From Tyto alba (taxonomy: Eukaryota; Chordata; Aves; Strigiformes; Tytonidae): a stretch of 64,000 bases of DNA. The position numbers and the translations under genes are program-made. Below the pieces are notes generated by a model, which worked only from the letters and a program-made list of their open reading frames with translations, was not told the DNA's origin and made no database searches. Shown here in pieces: positions 1 to 14,300 of the stretch. Each line of letters opens with the position of its first letter. Position 1 is the first letter of the stretch. The stretch is taken from contig NW_024881323.1 in NCBI RefSeq assembly GCF_018691265.1, positions 1-64,000 of the forward strand, in the 5' to 3' direction.

Positions 1-845
1 GAGTGGAGGCTCAAATGAAATAATATACATTCTTACTGATGATTATCCATCATGTGAGAATGAAATCAAGACATGGGTAATGACCTGGTTTAGTTTTTGG
101 GGGCTTTTTTGTTGTTTGTTTTTTTTTTTTTTCCCCTTTAACACACACTTGGTAGTATAAATGAGTGAAAATAGCTAAAAATAATTTGAGCCAGATTCTG
201 TGGTGATGAAACTCCACTGCAGGTGAATGGAGAGGGAAAGGGATTGGTTAGTTTAATGCCGCCTTTGCCTTTAGCAGCATGTTTGTGCTTGTGTGCTGTA
301 TGTCTGCCCCAGCCGAGAAGCTCTTTCTAGACTCTGCAGGCATCCAGCTACTGGGCTTGTGCCCTGTGGTTTATAAATCATTCAGGAAATTTGTGCATTA
401 CAACAGCAGTATCAGTTCTTTAGAGAGTGTCGAGGAAGGACCTCTACCTCAGCTGCTATTTTGTAGGGAGGAAGGGGGTTGAGTGTATTTTCAAAGATCA
501 GTCTTCACACATAGTTGGAGAAGGTATTGAGAAATTGCCAGGAAAGCTGAGGAAAGGTGCAACTTCACAAGATACAGCTTGGTTCTGGGTGTTCTGGGAC
601 TAACTTTTAATGTCTTGCCTTAAGAAGGCTCTGCTGGAAAAGTAATCCACTAAGAGGATGGGGCCTACTGTTAAAAAAGAGAGATGCATAAATTTGAATC
701 AGTAACTGGAAGAAAGCTGTTCTCCCAATAATATATTTGAGTACTTACTGACTAATCAAACCCCAAGATACACCCAGTCAGTTCGTAAGTGGACTGTGCT
801 TCATGAGAGGCTGGCTGATTTATAGGTTATACTGGCTTATAATAG
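1..845. other. no recognisable gene; probable SHLD1 intron
   Basis: I see no supported exon here. The stretch is AT-rich and has a poly-T run near 117-132. A short open frame at 279-482 has no recognisable protein character. Because the last SHLD1 coding exon lies downstream on the same strand, this is most simply intronic SHLD1 sequence; that is inference from gene order. Confidence 0.4.
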
Positions 846-1075
846 AACAGGACAGAATAGAGTAGAATGATTTAAGTTGGAAAAGGCCTGTAAGATCATC
901 AAGTCTAACCGTAAACCCAACACTGCCAAGTCCACCACTAAACCATGTCCGTATGTGCCACATCTACAGGTCTTTTAGATACCTCCAGGGATGGTGACTC
1001 AAGCACTTCGCTGGGCAGCCAGTTCTAATACTTGATAATCATTTCAGGGAATAAATTTTTCCTAATATCTAATCT
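846..1075 (-). repeat. CR1 LINE 3'-end fragment, diverged
   Basis: On the plus strand this reads as the reverse complement of an avian CR1 3' region. Recognisable blocks are the 'gttggaaaaggcctg' type start, 'cactgccaagtccaccacta' near 921, 'cctccagggatggtgactca' near 983, and 'tttttcctaatatctaatct' at the end. It differs from the familiar consensus at many sites, so it is an old copy. Only the 3' portion is present, as is usual for 5'-truncated CR1 insertions. There is no open reading frame. Confidence 0.9.
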
Positions 1076-2815
1076 GAGATTGCCAGAGCAGGGGAGAACA
1101 GCATTGCAAAGGTCTCCCTTGACACCATGAAACCAACAGGATTTTGCTCTTCCCGGATGATACAGAGTTGACATTTGTAGCTGGAGGCAGCTGCTACTCT
1201 TTTACAAAATACGGCGGTGGGCGGCGGGTAAGAAATAGCAAGAAGAGAGCAGGGCACAGGGGTTTGCAACTGCTACAGGAGTCTGAGCGTAAGTGCCACT
1301 TGATTGAATTGCCAGAGATGCATGAGACTTCAGTTCTAACTTAACATAGGCACCAAGGCTGAGAGATTATTGAGGCAAAATGGACCTGTTCTCTTTGATT
1401 AGCTCTGATTTGCTACTCTGATGGCATATATCGATGTTCAAAGAAGGCCACAGCTTTTCTTTATACTGCAGTGGAAATGACACATTGCAAAAGGAGGAAA
1501 AGTTCTGTTTAAAATTGCAGAATTGGAGATGAAGTGAAATTGAAAAGAAAGATCAAAGATAGCAAGTAGGGGGAGGAAGAAAGAGGCATTGTACAGTATG
1601 GATGCACAGACATCCTCATTTCATTTTAATGAATCTCTGACCACTCAGGAAGGGGCGGGTAGCTCTTTGTGTACTGGGAGGGAAAGAACAGCCTTCTGCC
1701 ACTGCGCCGAGATTTCCTTTGAACATGGTCTCGTATCGAAGTGAAGGACTGCTCTCTGCTTCCATATTTCACAGAATTAGAAAAGACCAAGCTATTTTCT
1801 GTGTCCTGCTTATGTAACTGCAGATGACGGCTGTGCAACCTCTGGCTGAGCCCAGGAAAATCTTCTTGTCGGTGACTCAGGTGCTTGGCAAATAGGCTGG
1901 CATGGCGGGCTCAGAGATGAGAGGCGCTCCCTGGGTACCAGAGCCTGATTCAAGGTCCCTTTATGGAGGCTTTTCCTACTAGAAGCTGTGCGTGGCTTGC
2001 TGATTGTCCTGGTCACATCATCGCCAAGTGTCTCTGTGCTGATGCCTTATTATGTGCAAGTCCCAAGCATGCCCCTTGATTGCATTGGAACAGAAGGGGA
2101 CCACAGCCCTGACTGTTGTCCAGAGATGTGGGTCAGCAAGGAAGAAGGAGAAGAGCTAAGCAAGAATGAGTCCTCAGCCTTTACATAAATTTATCTATAA
2201 AAATCCCTGCAGAATGTGGGGAGAGCGTTTAGTACAGCTGAGCTGCAAAAATGGGACTTCCTGGGGAAGCACAAGGTCTCCTTTTGCAGGCCCCATTTCC
2301 AAACTGTGCCGTCACCCTAACAGTGTTGGTTTGGAGGCTCTAGATACAGCTGAAAGCTGGAGGACAGGACTGCACACTGTAGGAGTAAAACTGTGAACTA
2401 TGAAAAGGGAAGGATTAGACCTGAGGATGAAGGGAGAAAACCGAAAACAGAGGGAGAACTGCTTCAGCTGCAAACTAGACTTCCCTGTGGGGCAGCTGTT
2501 ATCTCCAGCAGCAGCAGATCCCTGTTTCCAGGTCTTTGGAAGTATGACTGAGAGGAGCCAGGAGGTCCATACCACCAAGTAGGTTCAGTCACTGCAGAGG
2601 GTCAAGGCAGGAACAACTGTGAGATCCCCACATACAGCCCATCTTATATGAATCTATGCAGCAAGCCCCTCTGGCAGTCCAGCCAAGTTTAAAGCAGTAC
2701 TTAGCTCACTCCTGCACAGGGCCTGTTTGCCAGACTGCAGTGAGGGGTACAGAGAAGGATTTTGCCACAGGGATGACCCGGTGACTAATGAGTTTCATTA
2801 ATCTTATGCTTGCAG
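1076..2815. other. no recognisable gene; probable SHLD1 intron
   Basis: Several short open frames occur on both strands, none resembling a known protein. The stretch ends at a good splice acceptor (AG at 2814-2815) in front of the SHLD1 exon. I could not find the upstream SHLD1 exons; they probably lie outside the window, since the mammalian gene has very long introns. Confidence 0.4.
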
Positions 2816-3336
2816 GAGAGAGCAATCTACCCTCTGCAGTTCCTACGAGCTTTTCTGCTGGAGGCCCTGAGAAAGCACACATGAGGTGTTATCCAAAAGC
2901 AAGGCTGTGTGAGCCCACTGAACCTAATGATGCTGAACTTTCATGGATGTATGAACATGATGGGGAAGAAGATGCCGGCATCAGGAAGTCTCTTGATGGC
3001 TTCTACAGAATGTATTGCAAAAAACGGCCAGACAAAACAGACCCCACCTATGAGGCTGCATCACTATCTCTGTCACAGAAGATTTCCGAGCTGGCAAACC
3101 GGGGTGGAACAAAATATGCGTCGCGTTGCCTGCAAATGGCCCAGGTGGTCTTGAACAGAGATGGGTGTAAGATCTTTCCAAACTACCCCACTACTGCTTG
3201 TTTTTCAAAGCCAGCTGAAGGAGGAGTCCTGTTGGAAGACAGAAGGAGAACACCTGGACTCTCAGATGACGTCCTGCGATTCCTCTTGAAACAAACACAG
3301 ACAGAGCGTAGCCCTGACGTATCACATGAGAAGTGA
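2816..3336 (+). CDS. SHLD1: SHLD1 terminal coding exon (shieldin complex subunit 1), partial gene
   Basis: SHLD1 is the subunit of shieldin (SHLD1, SHLD2, SHLD3, REV7) that binds the C-terminal part of SHLD2. The complex acts downstream of 53BP1-RIF1 at double-strand breaks in the nucleus, limiting end resection and favouring end joining. The exon follows a splice acceptor at 2814-2815 and enters in phase 1, completing a Gly codon. It then encodes about 172 residues to a TGA at 3334-3336. The diagnostic conserved C-terminal block contains the motifs RKSLDGFYRMYC, SLSQKISELA, LQMAQVVLNRDGCKIFP and LSDDVLRFLLKQ. The Met at 2788 lies before the acceptor and is not the true start; upstream coding exons are not visible. 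Finding it about 20 kb upstream of CHGB on the same strand matches the human order SHLD1-CHGB-TRMT6. The call rests on remembered family similarity, not a search. Confidence 0.82.
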
Positions 3337-5300
3337 GCAAGACACTGGTTTGTTTCTGTCATTGGAGCTTTGCTTTTACTCCAAAAAGAGGTGACTTTCT
3401 TGGAAAGACACTGTTCCTCTTAGCACCACCTTCAACACCACATATTTCATGGAGAGGTCCATTTCAGGAAAGCCTTGCCACCTTGGCCTCTGCAGGGCAG
3501 CACCGCATAAGGAGCATCTACGGTCGCTGTCTAAATGTTTCGGATGTGGTGACTAATTGGGATGGGTGGTGGGTGATACGTTGTCCGTTGCTGGGACATC
3601 AAATGTGATGATTTATACCCACCAGGCTTTTAAATTGACCTACATCCTTACCCCAGCTGAACAGTGGCCCAGCCCAAATTCAACCCGGGTGTAGACATGG
3701 ATGTCCCAGTGCTGTGACTGTAACAGACTGATTGAACGAGCTTGGCAGGGTATGACCCGCATCCAGGGAGGAAATTTAACATTTTGTTTTGTACCTGACT
3801 GCTACTGCAATGCCTGTGCCTCCACAGGGGTGCCTGATAGCTCTGTGGGTGTTTACCAACAGACATGTGATCCCACAGAACATAATTGCAATGCTGGTGA
3901 CCTTTTTTGACACAAAAAGTGTGTGTGTGTATGAGAGAGACAGAAATACGGCTTCTGAGCAAGTTATTTTTTTTAACAGGAGGGATTAAAAAAGAGAGAA
4001 AAAAAAGACTTTATTGCCTTAGTGATGTTTCTGACACTTCAAACGCACCAGCTGAGCAGACTGGGGATTTTTTCCTATCTATATGAGGTGGTTTAAGAGC
4101 AACCTGAAATAGATTCATGAGTTGAGGGCTCTGCAGAGGTGTCCATAGGGAAGCTGCAGGGTTGGAGCCAGCTGCCCTGATGGCTGCCTGCTGTAACATG
4201 CAGAGTGCCTAGGAAAAGCCAAGCTCACATATCAGCATGCCCAAGACTGTGGGTCACTTGGTTGATTCTGTAGTGGCAATGCTGCTTTCTCCAGCTCTCT
4301 CCCTACCTATTAACCCCTGCCGATTTCTGCTACCACAGCAGCTGAGCCCAGAGTTTTCACAGAGAGGAAGCCAATGCTAGTTGCTTGAGTACACTCTGTT
4401 ATCTTTGTTGGCACTGCACAAGACCTTGTGGTTACTTTCCTGGTGTGGTGATGGATGAGGGAAAACGTTCTGTGAGGTGTTTGAACCATGGAGGTGGTTG
4501 CTTTCCAGTAGAGATCATCTGGTGTTGGTTGGTCACAGGAAAGGTTTGCTACTTCTGAAAAGCTCAGCTGCTGTTTATACCCAGAACTTTCTTTCTCTGG
4601 TTTTAGTTGGCAAGATCACCGCTGGCAAGATCACACTGCCCGAGGCACTGGTTGCCCAGCTTGGGTTTTGGTGACTGTTGCTTGCCCTATGACATTAAGA
4701 GGTGACCTGAAGGACTAATTCCCAGCAGTTGTGTTTGGTCACTGCCCCCTGGAGAATTTAAAGTGCTCGGGGTCCGATACATCATTATGAATTTGACAGG
4801 CCTCATTCTCCTTTGCTCTGTGCTTATGGAAACCAGGAGTGAATCCCAAGGAATGGGAGGCAGGACTGTGCTCCCACTCTCCAAGCCTTGGTGGGAAGGG
4901 TGCTGCTATCAGGCAGGGCTGCAGTTCAGGCCCCTCTGGTCAGCATGTGGGAGCTCTTTGAAGTGGTCAACCAGGAGCAAGCAGGGCTTCTGATCCCTCT
5001 CTGGACAGGTTGTCAGTCATTAAAGCTATGCTTTACTGTCTGTAGTGATAAATGTGCTGTTCTTGAATGATGTATCGGGCTCTAAAAGAGACACTTTGGT
5101 TGGAGAAGATAGTTACATGGTAGTTCGTACCAGGGTTGCCAGGCCAACTGCTTTGAGGTAGCTTTCGCTTTTTTTTGCAGCTTGCTTGGGGGGCTTGCAA
5201 GTCAAAGCAACCTTCTGGGAAAATTCAAAGTTTTGTCTTCTCCAAACTTTTAGTGTTAGATTTTCATTAAAATTTAGAATAAACTGAATAGTTTTATGGC
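3337..5300 (+). other. SHLD1: probable SHLD1 3' UTR and downstream sequence
   Basis: No further coding sequence is seen after the SHLD1 stop. A short GT-rich tract sits near 3919-3932. A candidate polyadenylation signal AATAAA lies at 5278-5283, with ATTAAA-like sequence just before it. Which signal is used cannot be decided from sequence alone. Confidence 0.35.
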
Positions 5301-8300
5301 ATATTTTCGTATTTTAGGTGCTTACAGAAGCAGAGAAGAGCTCAGCTGGATAAATTAGAATCCAAAGTCCCATTGATTTTTAATGATAACAAAACAAGCC
5401 AAATGTTTTAGGAGAGTCTGTCAGTCTTGTCAGCTATCTGGTGTTAAGAGCTGAAACGTGATAGAGTTTAGAATACCTGATCATTCCTACAGCTCCATTT
5501 CTGGAGAAACACTTAATTTTAGGAGGCGTTTCACTGGGATCTTATAGTTCAATCATTTTTATTAAGTTAAACAAGACTGGAGCACAGAGAATAACACTCA
5601 TAACTCCTTTTCCCACTCACTGCTAATTAATTTTTTAGAAACCTGTGCTGGAACCTGCTGTATGTATATCCAAGTGTGCTGAAAGCCAAACCATTTGTAT
5701 TAGTCATTTCCTTGATAAACATCTCTCCTAGATTTCTTCAAGACATGGGGAGATGAATACATCTCTCCTTTGCCAGGTGTTCCAAGCAAGACTCACTGAT
5801 TGCTTTGAACAGGCTGTACTTGAAAGAAGCACAGTCCTATTTGTCATTTTATGATGCTACATGGAAGAAATTGTAATAACGAATATTACCTCTGGTGAGG
5901 AGTAGCACAGGGGGCCTAACTTAGTCTCTCTGAATTTCTAAAGCTGATTTGCATTTATAACTAAGATGTTCGCTTTGAATTAACTAAGATGGATTTTTTT
6001 TCCTCCTATTTTTGTGGGTTCTTTGCTTTTTTTGGGTGTTCTTTTTGTGACTTTTCTCAGCCTAATAGAGGGGAATCTACCCGTGTTCTGGAGCCACTAA
6101 ACTGCTCTTTCACAGACTGCTTCCCCCCCTTCTTGCAATGTTGTCAGTGAAGACTTCAGAAAGGTGGAAGCAGCTTTCAGGGACCAACCAGCTTAAGATG
6201 TGTAGGGCTGCCAGGATCCTGTGTCAAACTGATCCTCAGCATTGCAGAGCCAATGCGCCTCCCGCCGCTGCAAACACAGCCACGGGTCCCTTGTCTTCTG
6301 CTGCCGGTTGTAGAAGCAAGAACTTGGCCCGAGCTTCCCTCCCCTACAAGCAACAGTGTCCAGCCAGTGATGGGAGGGAGGAGGAGGACAGACCCCAAGA
6401 AGAGTGAGAGCACAAGGAGGAGGAGGGATTTGGCAGGGGGGAAACTGCCCCAGGAGCACAGGTGGGTGAGTAGGTGCCTCAGGTTGAGCTTCTGGGCCGC
6501 ATGCTCTCCTGGACATTGTCCCCCAGACCCAGCCGCTCACCCTGCAGATGGGAAGGAGGCAGACCTCCCCTGGGCCATCGAGGCTGTCCCAAGAGGGCAG
6601 AATGCTCCCAGGCTCCTTCCCCTGCCAATTTAAATGCAGCTTGACGGTGCTTCTGTCTTGTTTCCCTCCCCACCATCACTCCTCCACCAACCTCCAGTTC
6701 CTTTCTGTCTTTTCATGATGGTGCTAATGAGATGCCTGGAGGAGTTTTCCCTTTAAAATGAAACATCTCTCTGAGCCCAAAGAGCCTGATGTCAGTCAGC
6801 AGCAGAGCAATGAACCCACACACAACCACTTCAGGTCTCTCTCTTGGAGGCCTCCTATCTCCTGACTCAGTGGCTTCTTTGCTGCTTTACTCCGTCTGCC
6901 AGGAAGACGTGTGGCTTTGGTCATGTTTTCCACCCATTTGTTTGTCCACTGAAGGGGTGGTTTGCTGTGGTGATGTTGCTTACTGACCAGGGAGGCCATG
7001 TGTTCTCCAGTGTGGAGATGTTCATGGAAATACCGAGAGGAAGAGGAAGGGATGTGCTTAAGGTGAGAGCATATGGGCAAAGAAGAAAGGACTGTTGGGA
7101 TCTCAAAGATCAACGTTGAGGTTCCCAGCTAAGGTGGTTACTCCAGTACAGCCACACCTCCTTCACCAGTTTTAGCATTTGATCTTCAGCATTTCAGTTT
7201 GGAGATTGCTCTTACCCTGCCAGCCCAGCTGCTGAGACCTCTCATCTGTTGCCTTTCTGCGCTGGCCAGATCCCAGCATTGGTGTTTGTGTTTCATGCAC
7301 ATCAGATTCCCTGCTGCAGTTCCGCACAGGGCTGCTATTCCTGCCTCACTGCCCCTGGCAGATTGGCACAGCTGCTGTGCTCTGCAGGTGTTTCCAGCAA
7401 AGGCAATGGAAACTTGGCTGCTGACTTTAACCAGAGCAGGAAGAGGCCCTGCTGGCCCAGCTGGCTGCAAATTATGGCCGAGGGCTTTGGACTTGGTGCA
7501 ATCTCTCTTTGCATATAGATTTATACTGGAACTGTCTGGGTCTAGGTTGCCGTCCTTGAGTCATCGTGAAACTGATCCATCTGGCTTCTTGGTGGTTCTG
7601 CTTGATGTGTTGCTTGCTTGCTTTTGTGGCAGGGGTGTTGTACATGTGCTGGAGGGCACACAAAATATTGGAGCGGACCCTCAGCTGCTCCCCCAGCTAC
7701 TCAGGTTAATGGTACTAGAGGAAAAAAAGGAGCTCAGTTGAGGGTCCAGTATCATTTCTGTAGTAGTAAATATATCTGCAAGTGCTGGTCTGTCAGAATC
7801 CAGAGAAAAGCATCCTGCAGGCAAAAAATATGCAGAAAGGTGATACCAACTGCTTCAGCAATGGGTGCAGCTGGAAAAAACAAACGTGCTCTTGAGTGTG
7901 GTATCAATAATTACAGTGACAGTCCTTGCTTCTATCTGCCAGCTTGCATTGCTTAACCACCACAGATCTGTCAGGGCTACAAGGGCATGAATACTGACGG
8001 ATGTAGCGAGCTATTGCTAAGAACGTGCAGGGAAGAAGGAAGGTCTTCAGTGGGAGTCAGATGTTGTTGCTTATAATTTTTCGCCAGCATTTATGCTGTT
8101 CCACACAGTTAAATATGAGAGTTGCTGTGGAAAACCTTTTAACTGCCGTTTTTAAGGGAAATAACCTGCCAGAAAGAACTGGAGAAGTCGGAGGACTGCA
8201 TGTGAATCCCTTCAATTGCTGTATTGGGTTCAGTGATCAGTTGGTCTGTGCTTTTGGTTAGCTCTAAAACCACTCGGTCTCCTATTCAGATTTTTTTGAA

Positions 8301-11300
8301 GAAGGAAAAAAAAAAGCCAAACCCATACAATTTCCACAAAGAAAGCTCGGAGCAAAATATGAGGTTCCTGGTTTTTGGGAGAGTCCTGCTGCTACTGATG
8401 TTTGCGAGATACCTGCTGGGTTTTGATGGAAGAGCAAGGAAGTCCTAATGGACTCTAGTCCGTCCCTAGATCAGCCCCACAGTCAGACGTGGCCTTCACC
8501 ACTCGTAACAGTTGTGAGGTATCTGCCTGGAGCCCATCGTTGGGGCTGTGAGGAGAAAAGGGTGCCTGCAGGGTGCTCTTCCTGGAAAAAACTGAGCTGC
8601 CGTCTTTTTATCCACTTTTTGGATGAGATTTAGAAAACATTCAAGAGGATAGCTGTTCATTTGTTGTTAAGGGTTTTAAATTATGGCAAAATGAGGCAAT
8701 CTTAGTTTGGAAGGTGCGTGTCCGTGCAGGTAGCTATTTTGGGGTCCCTCTGTGGGAGGATCGTGCTCCTTCCCTACACATTGTGGGCCAGAAAGGAGGT
8801 GAGGTGCCTCTGGAGAGGTCATGCTTCTGCTTCAATTCCTCCAGGCTCTGGGGGCTGCACAGCCACTGCCTTTAACATCCCAGTTTTCTTATTAGAAATT
8901 CCTAATGCAGCAAGAAAAGGGATAAGAGGACACATTACTCTTTAGGAAATGAGATGCAAGCAGTGACGAAACAAAGAATAGGTGGCTGCTGAAAGAGCAT
9001 GAAGATAGATTCTGGCAGAGGCGAGCATGAAACTGTTCAATTTTAAAGAGCAACGTAGGCAGAACAGACTGGATGCAGATGAAAAATTTGGATTATGACT
9101 CACATCTACAAATCTTGGCTGGCATCTCACAGAGGACGTGGTAAGCTCTGTGCTACTGAAACATGCAGTCTTTTGGAAAGTTTGCACCCCTCACGGTCAG
9201 GAGCGCCTGTAGTTCTTCTGTGCACTGCTCACTTCCAGGTACTACAATATTCAGCTCATGCCAATAAGCCTGCCAAAAGTAGATGTGTGTCTCACACTGA
9301 GACAGAAGTAAGGGCAAAGACAGAGCCCCGTGGAATAAACAGCTCTGGAGCAGGTGATAAATTTGATGCAGGTCTTGTCTAGAGGAGCGGGGTTTTTTTC
9401 TTAACTCTGTTTGGTTTCTTTGGAGTATGAGTCTGACTCCTGTGTCCATGCTGATTTGCACAGTAGGTGATAGAGAGGCGAAGTTCTGAAGAAGAGTAAA
9501 TTACCTATAAGGAAAATGGATAGGAGAGAACTCTCAGTTCAGCACTTGTTTAGTTGGGTGATAAATCTGGCATCCTGGGATGTGGTTTGGGAATAGTTGC
9601 CCAAAGTGATTCTCTTTGCCTGGTTGGAAATGCTACTGCAAAGCATTTCCAGGTTCACTGCCTTCACAGATAGAGCCCACACACTTGTTAAAAAATGAAG
9701 GAAACTTGTGGACTTTGCGAGTAAACCCAGAAATTACGTACTTGGGGCGCCTTCCTAGAAAACAAATGAAAGTTCATGAAGCTTGAAATTCTCTCCTGGG
9801 GTGGGAGGGAATCTGTATCTAATATATCTAAGTTCAGATAGTTGTAGCAGTTACATACAGAAAGGCCTTGCTTGCACTGCAGTTATTTTTCACCTCTTCT
9901 GAAGTCAAAGACATGAATCAACCCATGCTGTTATTCCAAAGGCCCAAGGCTTTTGAAGTGACCTAACTCTCACTCTGCCCTATCCCTACATGTAGCAAAG
10001 GGTGAACATTCCCATGCAAACGTTCCTGCCCTTAGACATATCTGGTCCCAGTGTTCATGTCCCAGCTTTGCTGCTGCCATGACCCCAGTTACGCTGCTGA
10101 GTTTACACTATCTGGGCATCTGTTACTATGCACAATATCTGCCTTCTCCTGTCATGTTGCTATTCCCTGAATTTCAAGTATTTCAATAATTTTCAGCACT
10201 GTTGGCTTTTGGGTGTTTTGTTGGGTTTTTTTGCCTTCTGTGACTGGAAGAAGCCACAGAAGCACAGTCAGAAACTCATTAGTTTTGATCTAACTGTGCT
10301 CAGCTGCCCTTGGAGGGACTGAAATTGTGGCTTGGAAGTATGGCCATCCGTGGGTGGATAGATGATGGCTCCTTCCAGGTAAAGAACGTTTTTTTTCTGG
10401 ATGTTTAAATACCAAGAGTGGTACGAGGCCCTCATGGAAACGTTCCCACATTCTGTACATTTCTCCCCAGCCTCTGCAATAACCCTCTGAGAAACTGCAT
10501 TTCCTTTTGAGGGGGTGAAGTGCTTTCCTTTCTGCCTGGCTCGCACTTGACTTAGCTTTGACACTTCCACAGTTTCAGCACTCGGCAAAGTGCAAATCAT
10601 CTTCTTAGAGGCCCTTTGCTGTTGGTTCCTCTCTGTTTGCTTTATTTGCTTCTGTGACCCACCCCATCGGTTTGTGGTTTGTTTTTTTTTTTCCTCAACT
10701 GCATTATTTAAGGCAGGAAATAACCTGTTTCTCTGGAGGCAAGGAGCCAGGCGATGCTGGACCACTTTGTACCCAAACATGCTCCACCACCATGAGCTCA
10801 GTAGACAGCTGGGCTGCTTTGGTTCAGCTTTCAAAAGCAGACTTAGCTGTAACCACTGAACATTTAGCCACTGGGCAAAAAAAAAAATGCACCTGAAGTT
10901 ATGGTCTCCTTGAAACTCTCCTGCCTGTTTTTGCCCATGCTGTGTGCATGCTCTGGGCAGGGTGGTTTGCAAGGGCCACCTTTACACAGTAGGAAACATC
11001 CCACGGAGTTGTTGTTTTCCCCTTGCTCTAGCCCAAGCATGACTGGCTGCTCAGCGGAGCTGGCTGTGCGATCCCAGGGCAGAGCTGCTAGGTAGGGTCA
11101 TGCCAGGGGCTCTCAGCACCCTCCTGCCCACCACTTACTGCCCACTTCAGGAGCTGTAGGACGGAATTTTCTCAGCTTGCCCTAAATCACGCTGCTGTGG
11201 CTCTGGCAATTTGCACAGAAGGGAGAACAGGGACTCCTGATTCCTGTTGCGAAGGTTGCACATGTGCAAGTCCCATTTGTTTCCTGCCTTGTAGCAGTGA

Positions 11301-14300
11301 CCCTGCCCTCCTCAGCCCGTGTTCCCTCCACCCAACTCCCCTCCACCTCTCGGCGTGAGCCGCTGCAGCTGCATGACCTGCACCATCACAGGGCTATTCC
11401 CAGGACACCCTGAGCTTCGGGCTTCCCAAGAGCCCACTGTCACTTCTGTTTGTCTTTCTGTGTGCTCTGGTAGTATGTGGAGGCTGCTTTTGCAAAGGCA
11501 TTTGGTGCCTTCCACTGCAGAACAAATCCAAGGTTTTTTTTTTTTTTCCCTTCTGCTTGTTCAAGAAAGCTTCCTGGCTCACAGCAGAGGAGCAGTGCTC
11601 TGAGCCTGGGATAGGACAACACCTAAAACCCACACCACCATTCAGGTCTGTGGGTATACAAGACCTTCAAGTGAAATGTGTAAGTGAAGCAAAAGATGGG
11701 GAATAACATCAGCCCCATAGGGTCTGACAAGCAAGACTAGAATTGATCCATCATTGCCAAGTAGGAGGAACACGGGACACGGTGAGGACTGGACAGCCAG
11801 TCCCCAAGGGGATTCCCTGCTGTGCAGCCCAGATCCAAAGCCCACCTGAGGTCTGTTAGGCATACGTGCACTTTGGCTCCCGTATTTTCCAGCCCCTCAG
11901 TGTCCCAGAGGGGTGACTCACACTGCTGCAGGCACAAGCCCCCTGCCCATGCGCACCAGCCACCAGTGTCGCCTTGGGGCTCATCTTCAGACTCCGCCTG
12001 GCAGGCAGCGAGTGCTGCTCCTCTGTTCCCAGAATGAACCTTATGCAAATGCCTGATCCAAACTATTTTGTCATCCTTGACAAATCTTCCTGCTGTTAAG
12101 TCATTCCGCACTTTCCTTGGCTCGGAGCTCCTCCAGGATGTTTGGTATCGATGGCCTCGCTGATGCCTAGTCCGACAGAATTTTTATTTTCCCTCCCACG
12201 CAGCTGCTAGTGGGAGGCACTGATTCATGCCAACAACCTGCCCGATCCTGGAGCAGAAAGGCAGCCAGGGAGAGAGCTGAGCTACTGCAACAGGCAGGTG
12301 CTGGAGCAGATCCTCATCAGGCATCAGTGAAGTAGCTCCCAGTCTGTGAATGGAGCTGGGGCCATTTACACCGGTGGAGGATCCTTCCCCAGGAGTTTGA
12401 GGTGTTTTGGCATGCGTGGGTACATCAGGACATATGGTTGCTAAAATCAGTGTACAACAGGGAGTATACATCCTATATAAATGTGTCTATTTCACTATTG
12501 AGCGTAAGTGATTTTGTGTGGGGCATATGTTTTCCCACAACACAAAAGTTCATTTTAAAAATACCGTGTTCTGTAGGCTTTCCCTAATGACTCTTTTTCC
12601 CCACACATCTATTAACCGACAACATATGCCAGTATTTCTTCCTTAAAAGTAAAAACTGGCACATAACACACAGAGCGTGAAATAATAAGATGTGATTAAG
12701 ACAGTAGCTGGTACTAACCAAAGCCAGAAAACTCATGGCTGAAAGGTCAAACCTTTATTTAAATTGCCTTTGCAATGGCCTATTTATTGCAGGTGCTGCG
12801 AATTAAGAGGGAAAGTCTTATAATGAAAGAACATCTGGCATGGAAAATCTCACCTCAGTTCCAGCTAAACAAAGTTTCACTCGTGCTAGAAGGTAGGTTC
12901 TTGTAATGGGAAATGCCAGTCACCCTCAGGGCAGGTAACACTGTCCAGCATTATCTATAATGACAGCATTTCTGGGTAAGATGAAGTACGTGAGCCAGGA
13001 ATGCTGCTAAATGGGTGCTAAAATCAGCACTTCCCAGTAGAGAAACAAGATGGTTCTGTGATTAAAGATACCGAGGTGGGGTTAGGGGAGATCAGAGCTA
13101 TGCCCTGCAACACAGTTTCAGTGTGACCTTCACCTGTTGGTTTATTCTGAGTTCCCAGCAGCTCATTCTGGGTATCTGAGAGCTCTGAAGGAGCGAGAGC
13201 ACATTTACACGCATGTACACCCACGTCTTTGTCTAACAGCAACTCCCATAAAAAGGCTGCCGTTAGAGGTTGAAATAATACGGGTTTGTGTCTTGTGGTC
13301 CAGGCCTTCTTGTTTAAGCAACTCAGCATGTGCTTTATGAGGCTGGCTTGCTTTTGCATCCTTGTCCCCTCATCCTCCCTGGGCCTGGGGGGTCCCTGAG
13401 GGAGCATCGCTGCTCCGGGCATGGGCTGGGAGCCAAGACAGTCAGGACACAGCCAAAAGCAGCTGTGGGATAACTGCCTGTGTGTACTCAAATCCGTTCT
13501 TCCCTCAAGGGAATGGCTGGATCTATAGGGGAGTTGCTTTGGTTTGTATTTTGTGGTGCCCTTTTTTGTGATCTGAGTTCTCACTTCAGTAAGGAAAGGT
13601 TGGTCTTAGTTTTGAGACTTGTTGGTGCTGGAAGCAGAAAGAGGCACCCGTGAGCCGAGTACCACATGGAGGGATGAGAAATGTGCGTGTGTAGACAAGT
13701 CCCATCTCTGGATTTCTGTCTCAGCGAGTGTTAATGCTGGTTGCCTGATGTTCAAGAATAAACTTGTTGCATGTGAATTACTGGGGGGAAAAAAAGAAAA
13801 ACCTGGGATGAGGAAACACAGACTGTGGCTAAAGGCTGTTTTGAAGGCTAGGGGGGCTCTTTTCAGAGGTGGCAGTGAATCGGGATCAAAATGCAATGCT
13901 GGACAAGGGTCAGACTGATTTCTGGGCCCCTTCCTCCTGTTCCTGCTACCATGGGGTGCCTCTGCAGCGCTAGTGCTTGATGAGAGGAGACGGTGTCAGC
14001 GCCCAGCCTGCCATGAGGAGAAAGAAACTAAGCCAATTAAGTGCAGATGTTTTTTGTTCAGCATTACTGTGCAGCAGGCACCCTCAACAGCCTTGCTCTC
14101 GGGTTCTCCTCAGAGTTGCTCAGCCTGGGTGGGACAGTCACCCATGCACACGTCCCATCCAGCATTGGATGTGCCTAACTTTGAATGGAGGTGTCCTCTT
14201 CACTTTGTTCCCGGTGCAGGTTTGCCCCACTTGGCCTGTTTTAGCTGAAATAGCCCCCCTAAAGCAGCCACCCAACACAGGGCTGCATGGAGGAGGAGGC

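Noticed and set aside
10268..10972. 234-codon minus-strand open frame in the SHLD1-CHGB intergenic region
   Set aside because: Low-complexity Lys/Gln stretches derive from poly-T and T-rich DNA. No recognisable domain; the length is near what chance allows in a window of this size.
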